Source of the DNA: Mytilus trossulus | Taxonomy: Eukaryota > Mollusca > Bivalvia > Mytilida > Mytilidae | Reading direction: 5' to 3' | Assembly: GCF_036588685.1 (NCBI RefSeq) | Contig: NC_086374.1 | Location: forward strand, 37,192,886-37,256,885 | Length of the DNA: 64,000 nt | In this document: piece after piece, positions 43,140-54,861 of the stretch | Numbering within the stretch: position 1 is the first letter of the stretch | How the letters are laid out: every line of letters starts with the position of its first letter | Translations under genes and position numbers: made by a program | Notes under the pieces: model-generated | Database searches by the model: none | Seen by the model: the letters and a program-made list of their open reading frames with translations, nothing else | Told to the model about the DNA's origin: nothing

Positions 43140-43199
43140 CAGGTGGTATCGACTGATGAAAATAACACTTGATAGGGACTTGGAGGTACAACAACTATG

Positions 43200-43830
43200 T
43201 GTAATTGAGGTAGATAAAGGCAACAGTATTATACCGCTGTTCAAAACTCATAAATCCATGGACAAAAACAAAATCGGGGTAACAAACTAAAACCGAGGGA
43301 AACGCGTTAAATATAAGAGGAGAAAAACGACACAACACTAAAATGTAACACACACACAGAGACGGACCAAGCATCAGACAAAATTCCACGAGAATAACAA
43401 ATATAACATCAAAACCAAATACATGAATTTGGGATAGACAAGTACCGTGACACGTCTTATCGCAATGTGAATTTCAACTAAAAAATTAGAGAAAACAAAC
43501 GACGCAACGTTAAAATGTAACACACACAGAAACGAACTTTAATATAACATGGCCATATTCCTGACTTGGTACAGGAAATGTTTAAAGGAAAAAATGGTGG
43601 GTTGAACCTAGTTTTGTGGCATGCCAAACCTCCCTTTTTTATGGCCATGTGAAATATAACATTAAAATGACAACACACCACCACAGGACTACAATATAAA
43701 TAAATTGGAGAACACAATTGTCAAAGAATCACACGAACGACAGCCAACAAAAGGCAATAAGTTCAAAATTTTAATACGCCAGAAGTGCATATTGTCCACA
43801 CAAGACCTACTAGTGACGCCCAGATATAGG
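43200..43830 (-). repeat. Interspersed repeat, family F
   Basis: AAGGCAACAGTATTATACCG, TCATAAATCCATGGACAAA, AAATATAAGAGGAGAAAAAC, TTCCTGACTTGGTACAGG and GTGACGCCCAGATATA in order; closely matches 49262-49885. The inverse of the left part is at 51090-51220. Confidence 0.85.
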
Positions 43831-44004
43831 TGCTACTAATATTTGAAAATAGACGTCGAATGATTGTTCATCAACCAATTCAGTTACTTCATATTAATTG
43901 TATCAACAACCTCACCACCTTTACCCATTCGTATCCATAATGCATTTTAGCATTTAAGCCTGTAACCTGGCATAGCCATCGTCTTGACAACTATCTGCAG
44001 GAGA

Positions 44005-44075
44005 CCAATGACGATGATATTAACAACTATAGGTCACTTGACGACCTTCAACAATGAGAAAATTCCATGTCGTAT
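44005..44075 (-). repeat. Family A fragment
   Basis: AACTATAGGTCACTTGACGA then CCTTCAACAATGAGAAAATT, an inverse partial copy. Confidence 0.5.
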
Positions 44076-44806
44076 AATAAGTTTTACCAAAAGGAAAGAC
44101 ACAAAAGAGCAACGTTCATTAAAACACACTAAGAATACAATAAAATCCATCTTAGCTATGTGTCTGAAAAGATTTCTGAATTAACCTACATCATAAACAT
44201 TTAATGTCAAATATTTGAAATCGAAGGATGGATAAATATTTGAGAACGTAAAGAACATACAAAAAGTTGTCAGATCCATGTAGGATCAAATTTGCCAAAA
44301 TGAACATGATTTACAAAGATTAAGATTTGTTCAGCGATTTCCAATACGAAACTGGAAAAACTGGGGTATGGGTCATCCCATTGTAAATCAATAATATTTA
44401 AGATGTAAATGAATCTGTCTAGCTGTTTTTTTTGCAAGTTTGAAAAAAAAATAATGATTTATTCGCGGTGTGCAACTTCTCCCTATCGGATTAATTGTAA
44501 CACAAAAAAATATAATCAAAACGAACATGAACAATTATTAAAGGAAAAGTACAGGTCCTGACCAATTCTTAGCATATCTACTGTGTTTATAATTGTGTTT
44601 ATTGCAACATATTGAAATACTTTATCGGAGATTATGAGCATATACATATATTGTTAAAAAAGAATCGGCAGTCTTTACAAAATGTGTGTATTCTTTGAAA
44701 CAAGAACATTAATTTATACCATAAACTGAGCAGTCAGGGGTTAAATAAAAACTAATGATAAACCAGCCGTTTTCAAACTACATTTATTAAGGTTGATATA
44801 CATAAT

Positions 44807-45150
44807 CTACTGGAGTAGCCATCCTGAAAATGTTGGTCTACCATGTACGTTACTAGCAATCATACCATCTCCGGCAAGTCCTGAATGGTTCCGAACATAA
44901 ACCGTTTCACCTTTCGATACATGTGCAACAACCGTACCACTGACTGATCCATCATCCCCATTTTTGGCGCGTAAGAATGTAGACCCGTAAATGGAATTGT
45001 TTATCATCAGTTTAGTCGAATGCTGGCCTGAATAGACTCTGGTGACCCTTAAAAATACGCACATCTCTGTCTAAGGACATTTAAATACTTCAGTATGACT
45101 GTTGTAGTCTTTGTCACATCAATCACAATTCTACGACCAGCTCTTTTCGC
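44807..45150 (-). pseudogene. C1q-domain pseudogene
   Basis: Paralogue of the C1q gene at 52667-53364. The minus strand encodes RRIVIDVTK, then after a frame change YNSHTEVFKCP, an in-frame TAG, and TEMCVFLRVTRVYSGQHSTK through the conserved C-terminal end GRPTFSGWLLQ. Relative to the paralogue about six codons (the SNQRKG region) are missing around the frameshift. The N-terminal C1q strands and signal exon are not found; the sequence upstream of KRAGRR is unrelated to the C1q exon. Not expressible as a C1q protein. Confidence 0.82.
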
Positions 45151-47610
45151 TTCAAAACTTATCATATTATTTGTTTCGTTACTGAAGACTGATGTTAGCA
45201 TAACACCAGAGTAAAAATAATTCGAGTTATCATTCTTTAAAATACAATGTTTCATGCTTGTTATCGTGAAAATCTAAAGTTACAGGTAGCCTGTAGGGAT
45301 AAATTCAGTAAATAAATATACGTCATCAGGGACCGTCCATTTAGGGGAGAGCTTTCTGTATAACACTGAAGTCATATGCTCTTCTGATTGTTATATAATG
45401 TTTGTAAAAATATCTTTTGGCAGATGGATCGAAACTAGAGTTTAAAAAAAAAATGCTGAATGTACTAATTGTTTTTACTACAGGGTTGAAAAGTTATGGG
45501 GGTCAGTATAGGAATTCAGTGCCAATCTACATTGTTTGTAAACAAGGCCATGTGAATGCCCAAAAATGCCGCATGATCCTATGTTTTTATTAGTGCAAAA
45601 GATAGGGCTGCATTTGTACTTTCATGAATGTTGTATGAAAGTTTCCAATTTCTAAAGGTAAATCAGGTATAAATTTAATTCCATACATATATTAGCATTA
45701 AAGTCAATGGGAGATTTTTTACTGAATTTACCCCTGTATAACGTGCTAATGGTAGTTCTTATTGTGTACAAAATTTACCGATTTGTAATTATTTATTTTG
45801 TATATTACATTGCTAAATATCTATTTTTTGTACCCATATCCTCAGTGATTTATATCATATTGCATCCAATTCAAGTTATGGGGATATACAACTCTATAGG
45901 AAATAACTCATTATAAGATAATATCCTATTCATCAGGGAACCAAAATATGGAATGCTTTGCACAATATATAATGTGTAAGACCACACTGGATATAGCCTT
46001 GAATTGGTTACAACAACTACCCTGGAAATCGAAAATGAAGCATAATTATTAACAATATTGTCATTTGAAATTTATGATCTACTTTACCATTCGAATGAAA
46101 TAACGAACAAAAGTATACGAATCAACTAGCCCTTATTAAATTATCCCATGATCAGACGCTCATGTAAAGGTTTTTTCCTTCAGACATTTGATTGAATTAC
46201 AGTTCTTGTGGGTTCTTTCTAATGTTATCTCATGCTCCTTAAAAATTCATTCATATAATACCAATTATAAAATTAAAAAAATTGGAAGAACCTACATATT
46301 GGTACCAGTGGGTGGGAGAGTCTCACTTTGAAAAGACAAAATCTTTTCGACTACAATTCAGGTGGTAAAACCACAAGGGAATCAGTTTCCCTTGAAATAT
46401 AGACAAAGGAATTTTAACAACAAAACTTCAATCATACATTTCATTTTAGTATATATTAGTATAAACAATTAATCAACATAATATTTCTTATATAAAACAA
46501 AACAAAAAATGTTGTATAAGCTTCATGTCTTTTAGTTAATATAGTTTCTTCAAAGCCCTGAGTAACATCATCTGAAAACAAAAAAATCAAACAGACTGCT
46601 GAACTCGAACCTCGACGAAGACACCTTATAATTCAATACACTTCACTACTCCGTTCAACAAAACCAATATCACGTGACATATAATTCCACACTAAATGCT
46701 TTCACTTTCTCAATCTTAGTACTTTTTTCAAACACAGTCTTAGTAGAGCATTGTCTGCATTAGTATCTACGATATTAATAAGAAATAAAAATCCATAACA
46801 CACAAGAAAAACTGCATTTACCATATAAACAATGTGTTATTCTTCTTTCAAATGCATATATCCATAATGGTCAGAGTCCTATTTATGCATAAAATATTCG
46901 TCAGAACATGGTCCGGGGTGTAACCTATTGAACATGATGGAATACGGATAAAATTTAAAAAAAATAATTGTAAAAATATCCTTTAATAAGATATTTTTTC
47001 AGAAATTAGCTGTATGAGTCAATAGGTAAACAACACCATACCCTACAACATCGTGAGGTAAATGAGCAATTGAAAATGTGCGTATACCATACCATGCTAC
47101 CAGTTCCTCGAGTGTGGATTAAAATATATAAAACTTGTGCTCACGATCTTGCTGGATTAAATAAAAAAAGAAAAATCGTGTAAAAACATTCAAAAAATGA
47201 TGATGACACTTCAAAATATATTGTATTCATTCTCTAAACTGTAAATAAGCGAATTTGAATTGATATCGAGTTCCCAATATACTGCACGAATTATGTTACC
47301 TATGACTATAAAATCCAGTAGAAAATTAGAAGAACGAGTCTTTGTAGAAAAAAGTACAAACTGTGCAGTATGTTTGATATTTACAGAATTCGTTTTACCA
47401 TTTAAACGGTAATTGTTTTAACTAGTAGCGGTGTCATAGTTGAGAACGTAGGACCTACTGTTCGTTATTTGTAAACTTGTGTGCTTTGTTTTCAATAGTG
47501 GTATTAAACATGTTTCCGGTTTATTAACTGCATCATATTAGTAGAATACACGCGAAAGTTTGTGCTTAAAGTTAGTAAATATATGTTCAGTAGTATTGTT
47601 ACTTATGTTT

Positions 47611-48200
47611 ACATAGTGTAGATATTCCAATGGACAATACGCTATAAGCAAAACGAACAAATTATACATTTTCCTTCGAAAAGTATAAAGCTCTGACTAT
47701 TTATAAGCATGTCCTCGTAAATAGGCAATTGCATTGAATTTGATAGATATTGAAGAATTTTCATTCGAATCGTCCAGTATGAGCATTTATTAAATGTTTC
47801 GACTCTAAAATAAATTGACTGCAAACTAGAGTGCTTTCTATTGTAAACATGGTGTCAAAAGACGGAATTAACGTTTGTATAACTTTTAAAAAAAACCTTT
47901 GAAACACCTTATATGGCATTAGGTACATGAACGTGTGCATAGTTTGAAACTAGAATCAGAAGACTTTTTATAAAATGCATAATGATAACAATTTATTTTG
48001 TTTTACACATAAGGTATACAAGTTTAAATTGTCATTAAAAATGTGACACCGATTGGTACCATATATTGAGCAATCAGATGTAAAAGACAAACTCGGGATA
48101 AAGAAGCCTATTTAGCACTACATTTATTTGGGGGTTTTCTGCCGATCGTATGTGCTTTCTATACAAATGTTTGCCTATTTCAAACGAAAACAATCAGCGA
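47611..48200. other. Unannotated AT-rich DNA
   Basis: No gene recognised. Confidence 0.3.
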
Positions 48201-48900
48201 TAAATGTATTTTTTTTATCATACGGCAAACTCTTTTCACGAAAATGTACAATCAGCCTACCGTGCGTATCATTCTACCGATACAACATTGATTCGTGTGC
48301 ATCATGACATCACTGTTGCACTTGATAAAGATTGTTGTGCCGTTTTACTAATTCCAGACCTATTGGCTGCTTTCGATGTTATCGATGTTATCATTCTATT
48401 CTGATTAAGCGGAAGGAATACTCTTGTGGGATAACCGGTACCGCACTTAGTTGGCTGAAGTCGTATATTTAGACGCGGATTCAACGAATCGTTCTTGGTT
48501 CTGTTCTTTCAGATGAGATTCGACTCTCTTTTGATGTTCCTCCAAGATCGGTCCTGGGACAAAAACTTTATTTTGAATTTTCCCTAGAGCAATTGGCGAA
48601 ATATACAAACGCCATCATATGAGTTATCACTGTCATGCAGATGCAAACAAGTTTATCCCGTGTTCAAACCACTTGATAATTGGACGAACATATCAAAGCG
48701 ACATAAGGCTTGCGTTGTTGACATCTGCAACTGTATGTGCTCGAACATATTAAAATCAAACGAGAACGAAACGGAACTGACAGCATTTGCTACAAAACAC
48801 CGAGTGCAAGGCCTTTTAAACTTGAATCTCAAAGGAGTAGATTCGGTAAGGGCCGATTTTAGCCTCAAATGTCAGGTTCATCTAACGAAAGATTTAGGCC
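48201..48900 (+). pseudogene. CR1/L2-like LINE RT remnant, N-terminal part
   Basis: The + strand shows QSAYRAYHSTDTTLIRVHHD, then LIPDLLAAFDVID (motif A), with frameshifts RKEYSCGITGTALSWLKSYI, FDVPPRSVLGQKLYFEF (motif B) and, after the lost catalytic box, MCSNILKSNENETELTAF and ATKHRVQ. The order matches RTs of CR1/L2/Rex-type LINEs. Stops and shifts throughout. Confidence 0.75.
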
Positions 48901-49039
48901 ACTTTTCAAACACTTAAGTGTCTATTTTAATTGATCAACTAGTTTATGGGGAAGATTTTAACTGATTTAGTCATAAAAAACGCTCCAATTCAAGCTTAAA
49001 TATGAAAAACCCATCAAATCTGCCAAAAAACGTAACCTT

Positions 49040-49195
49040 TCAGATGATTTTTGTCAAACATGAAAGTGGCCGCATCCGCGTTCATCCTCAACCTTTATAT
49101 ATGTTATGTATAAGCATCAAATACAACTTGCATTTTAATATTATGAATGAAGCCGGATGCGGCCACTTTCATTTAAGACGAAAACCATCTTAAAC
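49040..49195. repeat. Inverted-repeat hairpin
   Basis: CATGAAAGTGGCCGCATCCG and its inverse CGGATGCGGCCACTTTCAT lie in ~45-bp arms around a ~70-bp loop. Probably a small MITE; no coding sense. Confidence 0.6.
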
Positions 49196-49261
49196 TTAAC
49201 TAAAATGATAGCATTTTGAAGATTTTAGTAATTTAGCATGACTTTATGATGCTAGTACCCG

Positions 49262-49990
49262 ATATATAAAGGCAACAGTAGTATACCGCTATTCAAAACT
49301 CATAAATCCATGGACAAAAATTAAAATCGGGGTAACAAACCAAAACCGAGCGAAACGCATTAAATATAAGAGGAGAACAACGACACAACACCGAAACGCA
49401 ACACACACAGAAACGGACCAAGCATCAGACAAAACACCACGAGACTAACCAATATAACATGAAAACCAAATACATGAATTTGGGATAAACAAGTACCGTG
49501 CCACGTCTTATCTCAATATCTCAAAAATAAGAGGAAACACAAACGACTCAACGTTAAAATGCAACACACAGAGAAACGAACAATAATATAACAATGACCA
49601 TCTTCCTGACTTGGTACAGGACACTTTTAAAGGGGAATAAAAGTGGTGGGTTGAACCTGGTGTTATGGCATGCCAAACCTCGCACTTTAATGGCAAAGTT
49701 AAATATAACATTGAAATGACAACATAATATTACAGGACTACAATACAAATAAATAGGAGAACATATTAGACAAAGAAAACATGATTAATAGATAACAAAA
49801 AGCATCAGGTTTAAAATTCAATACGCCAAAAACGCGCCTTGTCCACACAAGACTCACCAGTGACGCCCAGATATAAAAGATCGAAAGTGAAAAAAGTACA
49901 AAGTTGTACAGCACTGAAGATCAAAAGTTGAAAAGGTTTCGCCAAATACGGCATTGTTTTTATGCCCGGGATAATTGGCAAAAACAGCCC
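49262..49990 (-). repeat. Interspersed repeat, family F
   Basis: Second long copy of the 43200-43830 repeat with the same module order, extended at the right by CGCCAAATACGGCATTG and ATGCCCGGGATAATTGGC. It sits between the two halves of the LINE remnant. Confidence 0.85.
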
Positions 49991-50274
49991 ATATTTATGT
50001 AGCAGAAGCGTTCTACTTTCCAGTAAATAGCCAAAAGATTACATTTTCACAACTTTGTAAAACTGCTTTATTTTGGGGCCAAAAAGGGGTCTTACTGAAC
50101 CTACTCCTTTGGTGGAAACTTTGTTAGTGATGCTGAGTGCGTAAGAAAATCATTAATTAGATCAGAAACATTGGACGAATTTGACCATTTATTACCGAAA
50201 AAGCATGCAAAACGCTAGTATGCTGTTTTGTAACCTTTTTAAATTATGGGAATACATTACTGTATGGACTCCCA

Positions 50275-50690
50275 ACAACATTTTGTCAAAGATTACAACG
50301 AGTCCAAACCCCAACAGCCAGGGTCATTACAAGGAAGAGGAAGTACGACCACAAAACACTAATCCTCAAGTCTCTCCATTGACTGCCCGTGACATATCGA
50401 TTACAGTATACAATTCTTGTGTATGTGTTCAAGGCTTAGCACGAGGAGGCAAACAGCTACCCACAAGAACTCATTCAAATATACAAACTAATGCGAGTAC
50501 TTAGATCTGAAAATGCCCTGATTTACACAACCCCACGTGTAAGAACTAAAATATATGGGGAAAGAAGATTCGACAAAGCAGCAGACGTTCTGTGGAATGA
50601 TTTACCAAGTGATCTATGGAACATCCATTCTGTGAACAATTTAAATAATAAAAAAAAACCATGAAAACTCGACAGACGACGTAGTTTTTA
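50275..50690 (+). pseudogene. CR1/L2-like LINE RT remnant, C-terminal part
   Basis: Frame-shifted segments read KSLHWLPVT, ILVYVFKA, QELIQIYK, RVLRSENALIYTTPRVRTK, IYGERRFDKAADVLWNDLPS and NIHSVNN. This is the tail of CR1/L2-type LINE proteins. It is probably the continuation of 48201-48900 after a ~1.35-kb interruption. Confidence 0.75.
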
Positions 50691-51089
50691 AACCATAATC
50701 TAAGACGTAGTTAAAATGTCGTTAGTTAGTTTAAACACGGACACATCGTTTAGATCAACCAATTCGTGATGGTGTCCATAAAATTTACAGAGTGTTATGT
50801 TTTATCTTACCTCCTCATAACTCTGTTCTAGCAGTTACTGAGTGAGGAGCACACCTCTGTATATGAAGTCGGTATAGTGAGAATATTCTCTAGCATAACG
50901 TATCAATTGGGATGTGTAAACACTATGCGAAGAGGGGCAAAAGGTGTTAAAAGAACATTTTAGCTAAGAAGTCGAAAACAAACTGAAAGTGGTATTGGAA
51001 AATACGAAAAATCAACAAGTCACATATAACAGTAAACAAAACACAACAATAGAAAACTAAAGACGGAGCAATAAAATGTTCGATAAATT

Positions 51090-51220
51090 TTAGTGTTGTG
51101 TCGTTGTTCTCCTCTTATATTTAATGCGTTTCCCTCGGTTTTAGTTTGTTACTCCGATTTTGTTGTTTGTCCATGGATTTATGAGTTTTGAACAGCGGTA
51201 TACGACTGTTGCCTTTATTT
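51090..51220 (+). repeat. Family F fragment, inverted
   Basis: TGTTGTGTCGTTGTTCTCCT, TATTTAATGCGTTTCCCTCG, TTTGTCCATGGATTTATGAG and GACTGTTGCCTTTAT, the inverse of 43200-43340. Confidence 0.8.
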
Positions 51221-51235
51221 AATAGGTTTATGCTA

Positions 51236-51515
51236 TAAAGTCAGAAGCATGTTCATCAAGGGTTGACTTGTCATTTGTTGATGTGGTTTATTAGTATTTC
51301 TTGTTTCTGGTGTTTTATATAGATTAGACCGTTGGCTTTCCTGTTTGAATTGTTTTTACACAAGTCATTTTGGGCTCTTTGTTGGTTTTCTGAGTGAGCC
51401 AAGGCTCTGTGTTGAACACCGCACTTTGACCTATAATGTTTTAATACTTTTTACACATTATAATCTATGGATGCAGAGTTGTTTCATTGACACTCATACC
51501 ACATCTACTTATTTC
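51236..51515 (+). repeat. Interspersed repeat, family A variant
   Basis: GACCGTTGGCTTTCCTGTTT, TTGGGCTCTTTGTTGG, CACTTTGACCTATAATG and CATTGACACTCATACCACAT keep family order but with strong divergence; a separate subfamily. Confidence 0.65.
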
Positions 51516-52259
51516 TATATATGACCAATCAGTTTGCATCAAAAGACCCATATTTTGTTCTGCACTTGTTATGCCTCCACGAAGAGTATGTTATTGTTCC
51601 CTAAATACAAAATCTCAATTACTGTTTTTTTTTTAAATTTCAATATATTATTTTCCTGGCAAATTACTTGGAAACCTAACCAAAGACACTTACAAAACAG
51701 TACATCTGTAGATAAAACGGTCACAGTTACAAAGCCTGTTAAATTTTAGTATTTTATTTTTTGAAAGATTTTATTTTTGATTTCAGTGTTTTATCTCCAC
51801 TTTTAAAGAAAGCTTTTGGGCTATTGTGTGACGGTCAGTATTTATTGGTGGAGGAAGATAACGCTTATTGACTTTTGATAGGAAAACTGGCAATCCTAGT
51901 CAGTTAAGACTGTAGTGTAGTGAATCTGCACGATCGTTGTTTTAACTCACAACCTCGGTGTTGACTGGCTAGTGATTACACAGAACTACTTAGACCATTC
52001 GGCCAACGAGACACCACCTTCATCAAGAACAATTAAATATCAACATTTAAAAAGCCAGAGAGATGTATAAATACTTTAAAACGACAGGAGTGATAGTTTA
52101 GAAAGGTACATAAACAGAGGGAGTGGGAACCTGATTTTTATTATATTTTCATAATCTATCAAAGAATTTTTACAAAAAAAAGATTGTTATAGACTTTATC
52201 AGTAAAAAGTAAATTCACAAAAATGCCGAACTTCAATGAAAATTATATCCTAGGAGACT
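51516..52259. other. Unannotated DNA
   Basis: No gene recognised. A 71-aa ORF at 51534-51749 has no domain. Confidence 0.3.
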
Positions 52260-52666
52260 TGCAGGTCACCAGCAGTGGAATCGACTAATAAAAATAACAT
52301 TTGATATGGACGTGCGAGGACAGCAACATATTTGTCATGGACACTGGACAGGGACTGCCAACATTTGGACGTAGCTCGATTGTTCATAGACCAATTCAGT
52401 TATTCTATTCCAATTTTTATCAAAGACCTTACAGCTTTAAACCAGTATTGCCTTCTGTGGCTTTTAAGCATTGAGCCTGTTGTTAAACTGTAATCATCAA
52501 TTTTTTTTTTAATTTTTTTTTTTATTTATTTGAAAAAATAATAAAATCTCTGTTAAAATATATACATGAGGAAGTTGAAAAATTCACACATAGTAAAAAA
52601 AGTCTATTTCAAAATACATGTATTTTGATTGATATAAGAACATGTTATCTACTGTAGTAGCCATCC

Positions 52667-53364
52667 CTAAAAGGTTGGTTTACCATTTAAGTTACTGCTA
52701 ATTTTACCATCTCCGGGATATGCTGAACGATTCTGAACATAAACCGTGTGACCTTTCGAGACATGTGCAACAACTGTAACACTGACTGATCCATCATCAC
52801 GGTTTTTGACACGTAGTAATGTCGACCCGAAAACAGAATCGTTTATCATCAATTCAGTGGAATGCTCACCTGCATAGATTCGGATGATCCAGACAAATAC
52901 GTACATCCCTGTCTTAGGGCATGTGAATACTCCAGTATGACTGTTGTAGCCTTTTCTTTGGTTTGACTTTGTCACATCAAACACAAGTCTGCGAACAGCA
53001 CCTGGATGAACGTCTTTTGACATGAAAGCATGAAATGCAATAAATGGAGGGATTGTTTCACTGTGGTTACTCTTACCAATTACGTTGACTTCATATCGGC
53101 CTACAAAATCGTAAAATATTCAATAATAAAACGAAATGAATTAATTTGAAATTCTGATTACTAACACATCAAAGTTCTTTTCAGCATACTGATAACTGCT
53201 TTCAAAGTTGTTTCTATTTTAACTAAAATATAAATGAATGGTTAGATAAGACTCTTCCCGTGATAGATTATTATAGTGTGCTTACCGTCTGTTGTTTCAC
53301 AAGAACTTTTAGCAGATACATAGCCAGTAATAACAACAAGGACAAGTATTATAGAAGTCAACAT
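52667..53364 (-). CDS. Secreted C1q-domain protein, two exons, C-terminally truncated (170 aa)
   Basis: Exon 1 (53364-53286) encodes MLTSIILVLVVITGYVSA, a clear signal peptide, and ends in a G before a GTAAGC donor. Exon 2 (53100-52667) follows a TTTTGTAG acceptor and restores Gly in phase 1. The C1q domain runs from IPPFIAFHAF (near residue 43) through YNSHTGVFTCPKTGMYVFVW, VTVVAHVSKG and GKPTF. A TAG then replaces a codon for Ser; reading on would give GWLLQ and the normal stop, as in the pseudogene at 44807. Only the last six residues are lost, but they form the final beta strand of the jelly-roll fold. No collagen stretch, as usual for bivalve C1qDC proteins, many of which act as immune lectins. 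The gene may be a functional short variant, a null allele, or carry an assembly error. A Penelope-like element begins within about 30 bp of the start codon. Confidence 0.82.
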
Positions 53365-53392
53365 TTCAAGTAAGTCCGAATAAAACATCGGT

Positions 53393-54861
53393 GTGAAGGT
53401 TGAAAAACAGTTGCAAAACTACTATTGCATGAACTTACGAAGAACTAACAGGAAACTGGCTCGGACGTCGCCCAGTATAAAAAGGTACGAAACAGACGTC
53501 ACCATGGACACGGTGTCGTCTGATACGGCAGGTATACCCTCATCACCAAACTTGACAAATAACCCAAACACGACTCATTCAGATCATCGTCCTAGTGACA
53601 ACTTCAATATTACACATATACAGCCTTGTTCAGTTCTCCTTAAAGACATTTTGGTTTTTGATGACACAGTACAACACTGTCGCATTTCAAAATGTGAGAC
53701 CAAAGGCTGCAAAACTTGTGCTATTTTAATTACAGATACTGAATTCACTAGCAATTTGACCAAGAAGTCATATTTTACCAGAAGTTACGATGATATGAAT
53801 TGTAAATCGATAAATGTCGTCTACGGATTAGAGTGCAACCTTTGCGGCTTGGTATACGTCGGTGAAACGAAAGGAAGGCTAAACAAACGTATGTGCGGTC
53901 ATAGATCAGACATTAACCTCAATGCTAACGACATTCTATACCAACATTTCAATCAGGCCGATCATTCCATCGTTTCTATGACAGTTCGAATTATTGAAAA
54001 AATATACCATAGCTCGAACAATCCTAATCTTTCAACGACTCTCCGGAGACAAAAAGAAGACTACTGGATTAGACAATTGGGAACTGCAACACCGTATGGC
54101 TGCAATGACAAAATTGATGGTATAGGTATTCTATCTAGTCCTTCGTGTAACTCGGTGAATGTAATCAATATTTTCAACTCGACTCCTCGACGAAGACGTA
54201 GTCATGGCCATCGTCATTATACATCACCCTCTCTGCATGATGTCTCTATTAATGACTTGCTGCCATGCATACAAAAACCGTTATTCATCACATTCGCACG
54301 AAACTTTATTCATTACCCCTTTCAAAACTTCATTCTCTGTTCAATTTATGTTTGGAATCCACTGTTACAAACCCTCATTCAAACCAATACAAACTACAAG
54401 CTATAATTTCGGATATTGCTAGTCACAGACTTTTCAAGCCAGTTCGCATTGGAAAAGATGAAAAAGAGAAAAGATCTTTTCTAAATCTTTCCTTGGCCAA
54501 CAAAGGTCTCGATGGCGTCAACCTAGGCAATATCCTTCATCATAAATTAGTTCAATCGAAAATACCTCCTTATTTTAAAGACCAGTCTGTACCAATAATT
54601 TCTTATACCTATACCAAACCTATTGCAACTAAACTTTTCAATTACAAACGCGTTTTGCAGGATCTCGATATTGACGACTTCAAGTCTAAACCTCCTGATT
54701 GCACTTGTGCTAGTTCCCAATTCACATATATTCTGCTGGCCACGTTATTACCGGTGACCTTAACATTGTTAATAACACTTCTCTACGAAACGTGTAATCG
54801 AAATATCCGAAATATCGTGAGCCTAAATCCATCAATTGGAAACACAACTTTAAAATTTTGA
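53393..54861 (+). pseudogene. Penelope-like polyprotein, GIY-YIG module and linker, frameshifted
   Basis: The first frame (53393-54406) has an N-terminal Cys cluster, CETKGCKTCAI (near residue 102), then the GIY-YIG nuclease: INVVYGLECNLCGLVYVGET (residues ~141-160), GRLNKRMCGHRSDI, and LYQHFNQADHS. At about 54310-54320 the coding sense moves to the next frame (LPLSKLHSLFNLCLES, LFKPVRIG, DCTCASSQFTY), and at about 54733 it moves again (GHVITGDLNIVNN). One TAA (near 54800) interrupts that last frame. The nuclease would nick target DNA to prime reverse transcription. Its residues look intact, but the downstream lesions should abolish a full polyprotein. Confidence 0.82.

Larger units (their letters stand above)
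43140..47610. repeat. Segmental duplication, C1q unit 1
   Basis: Collinear with 52260-58435. Landmarks: GGTATCGACTGATGAAAATAA (43145) vs GGAATCGACTAATAAAAATAA (52277); GATTGTTCATCAACCAATTC (43861) vs GATTGTTCATAGACCAATTC (52379); the C1q exon; CGAGTTATCATTCTTT (45222 vs 57088); AATACCATGCC-type segment (47080 vs 57626); GACGAGTCTTTGTA (47335 vs 57952). Unit 1 carries the repeat insertion at 43200-43830. Confidence 0.75.

Noticed and set aside
45707-45916. A 69-aa hydrophobic ORF as a small membrane protein
   Set aside because: The paralogous DNA at 57160-57260 does not keep the frame, and there is no splice or signal context.
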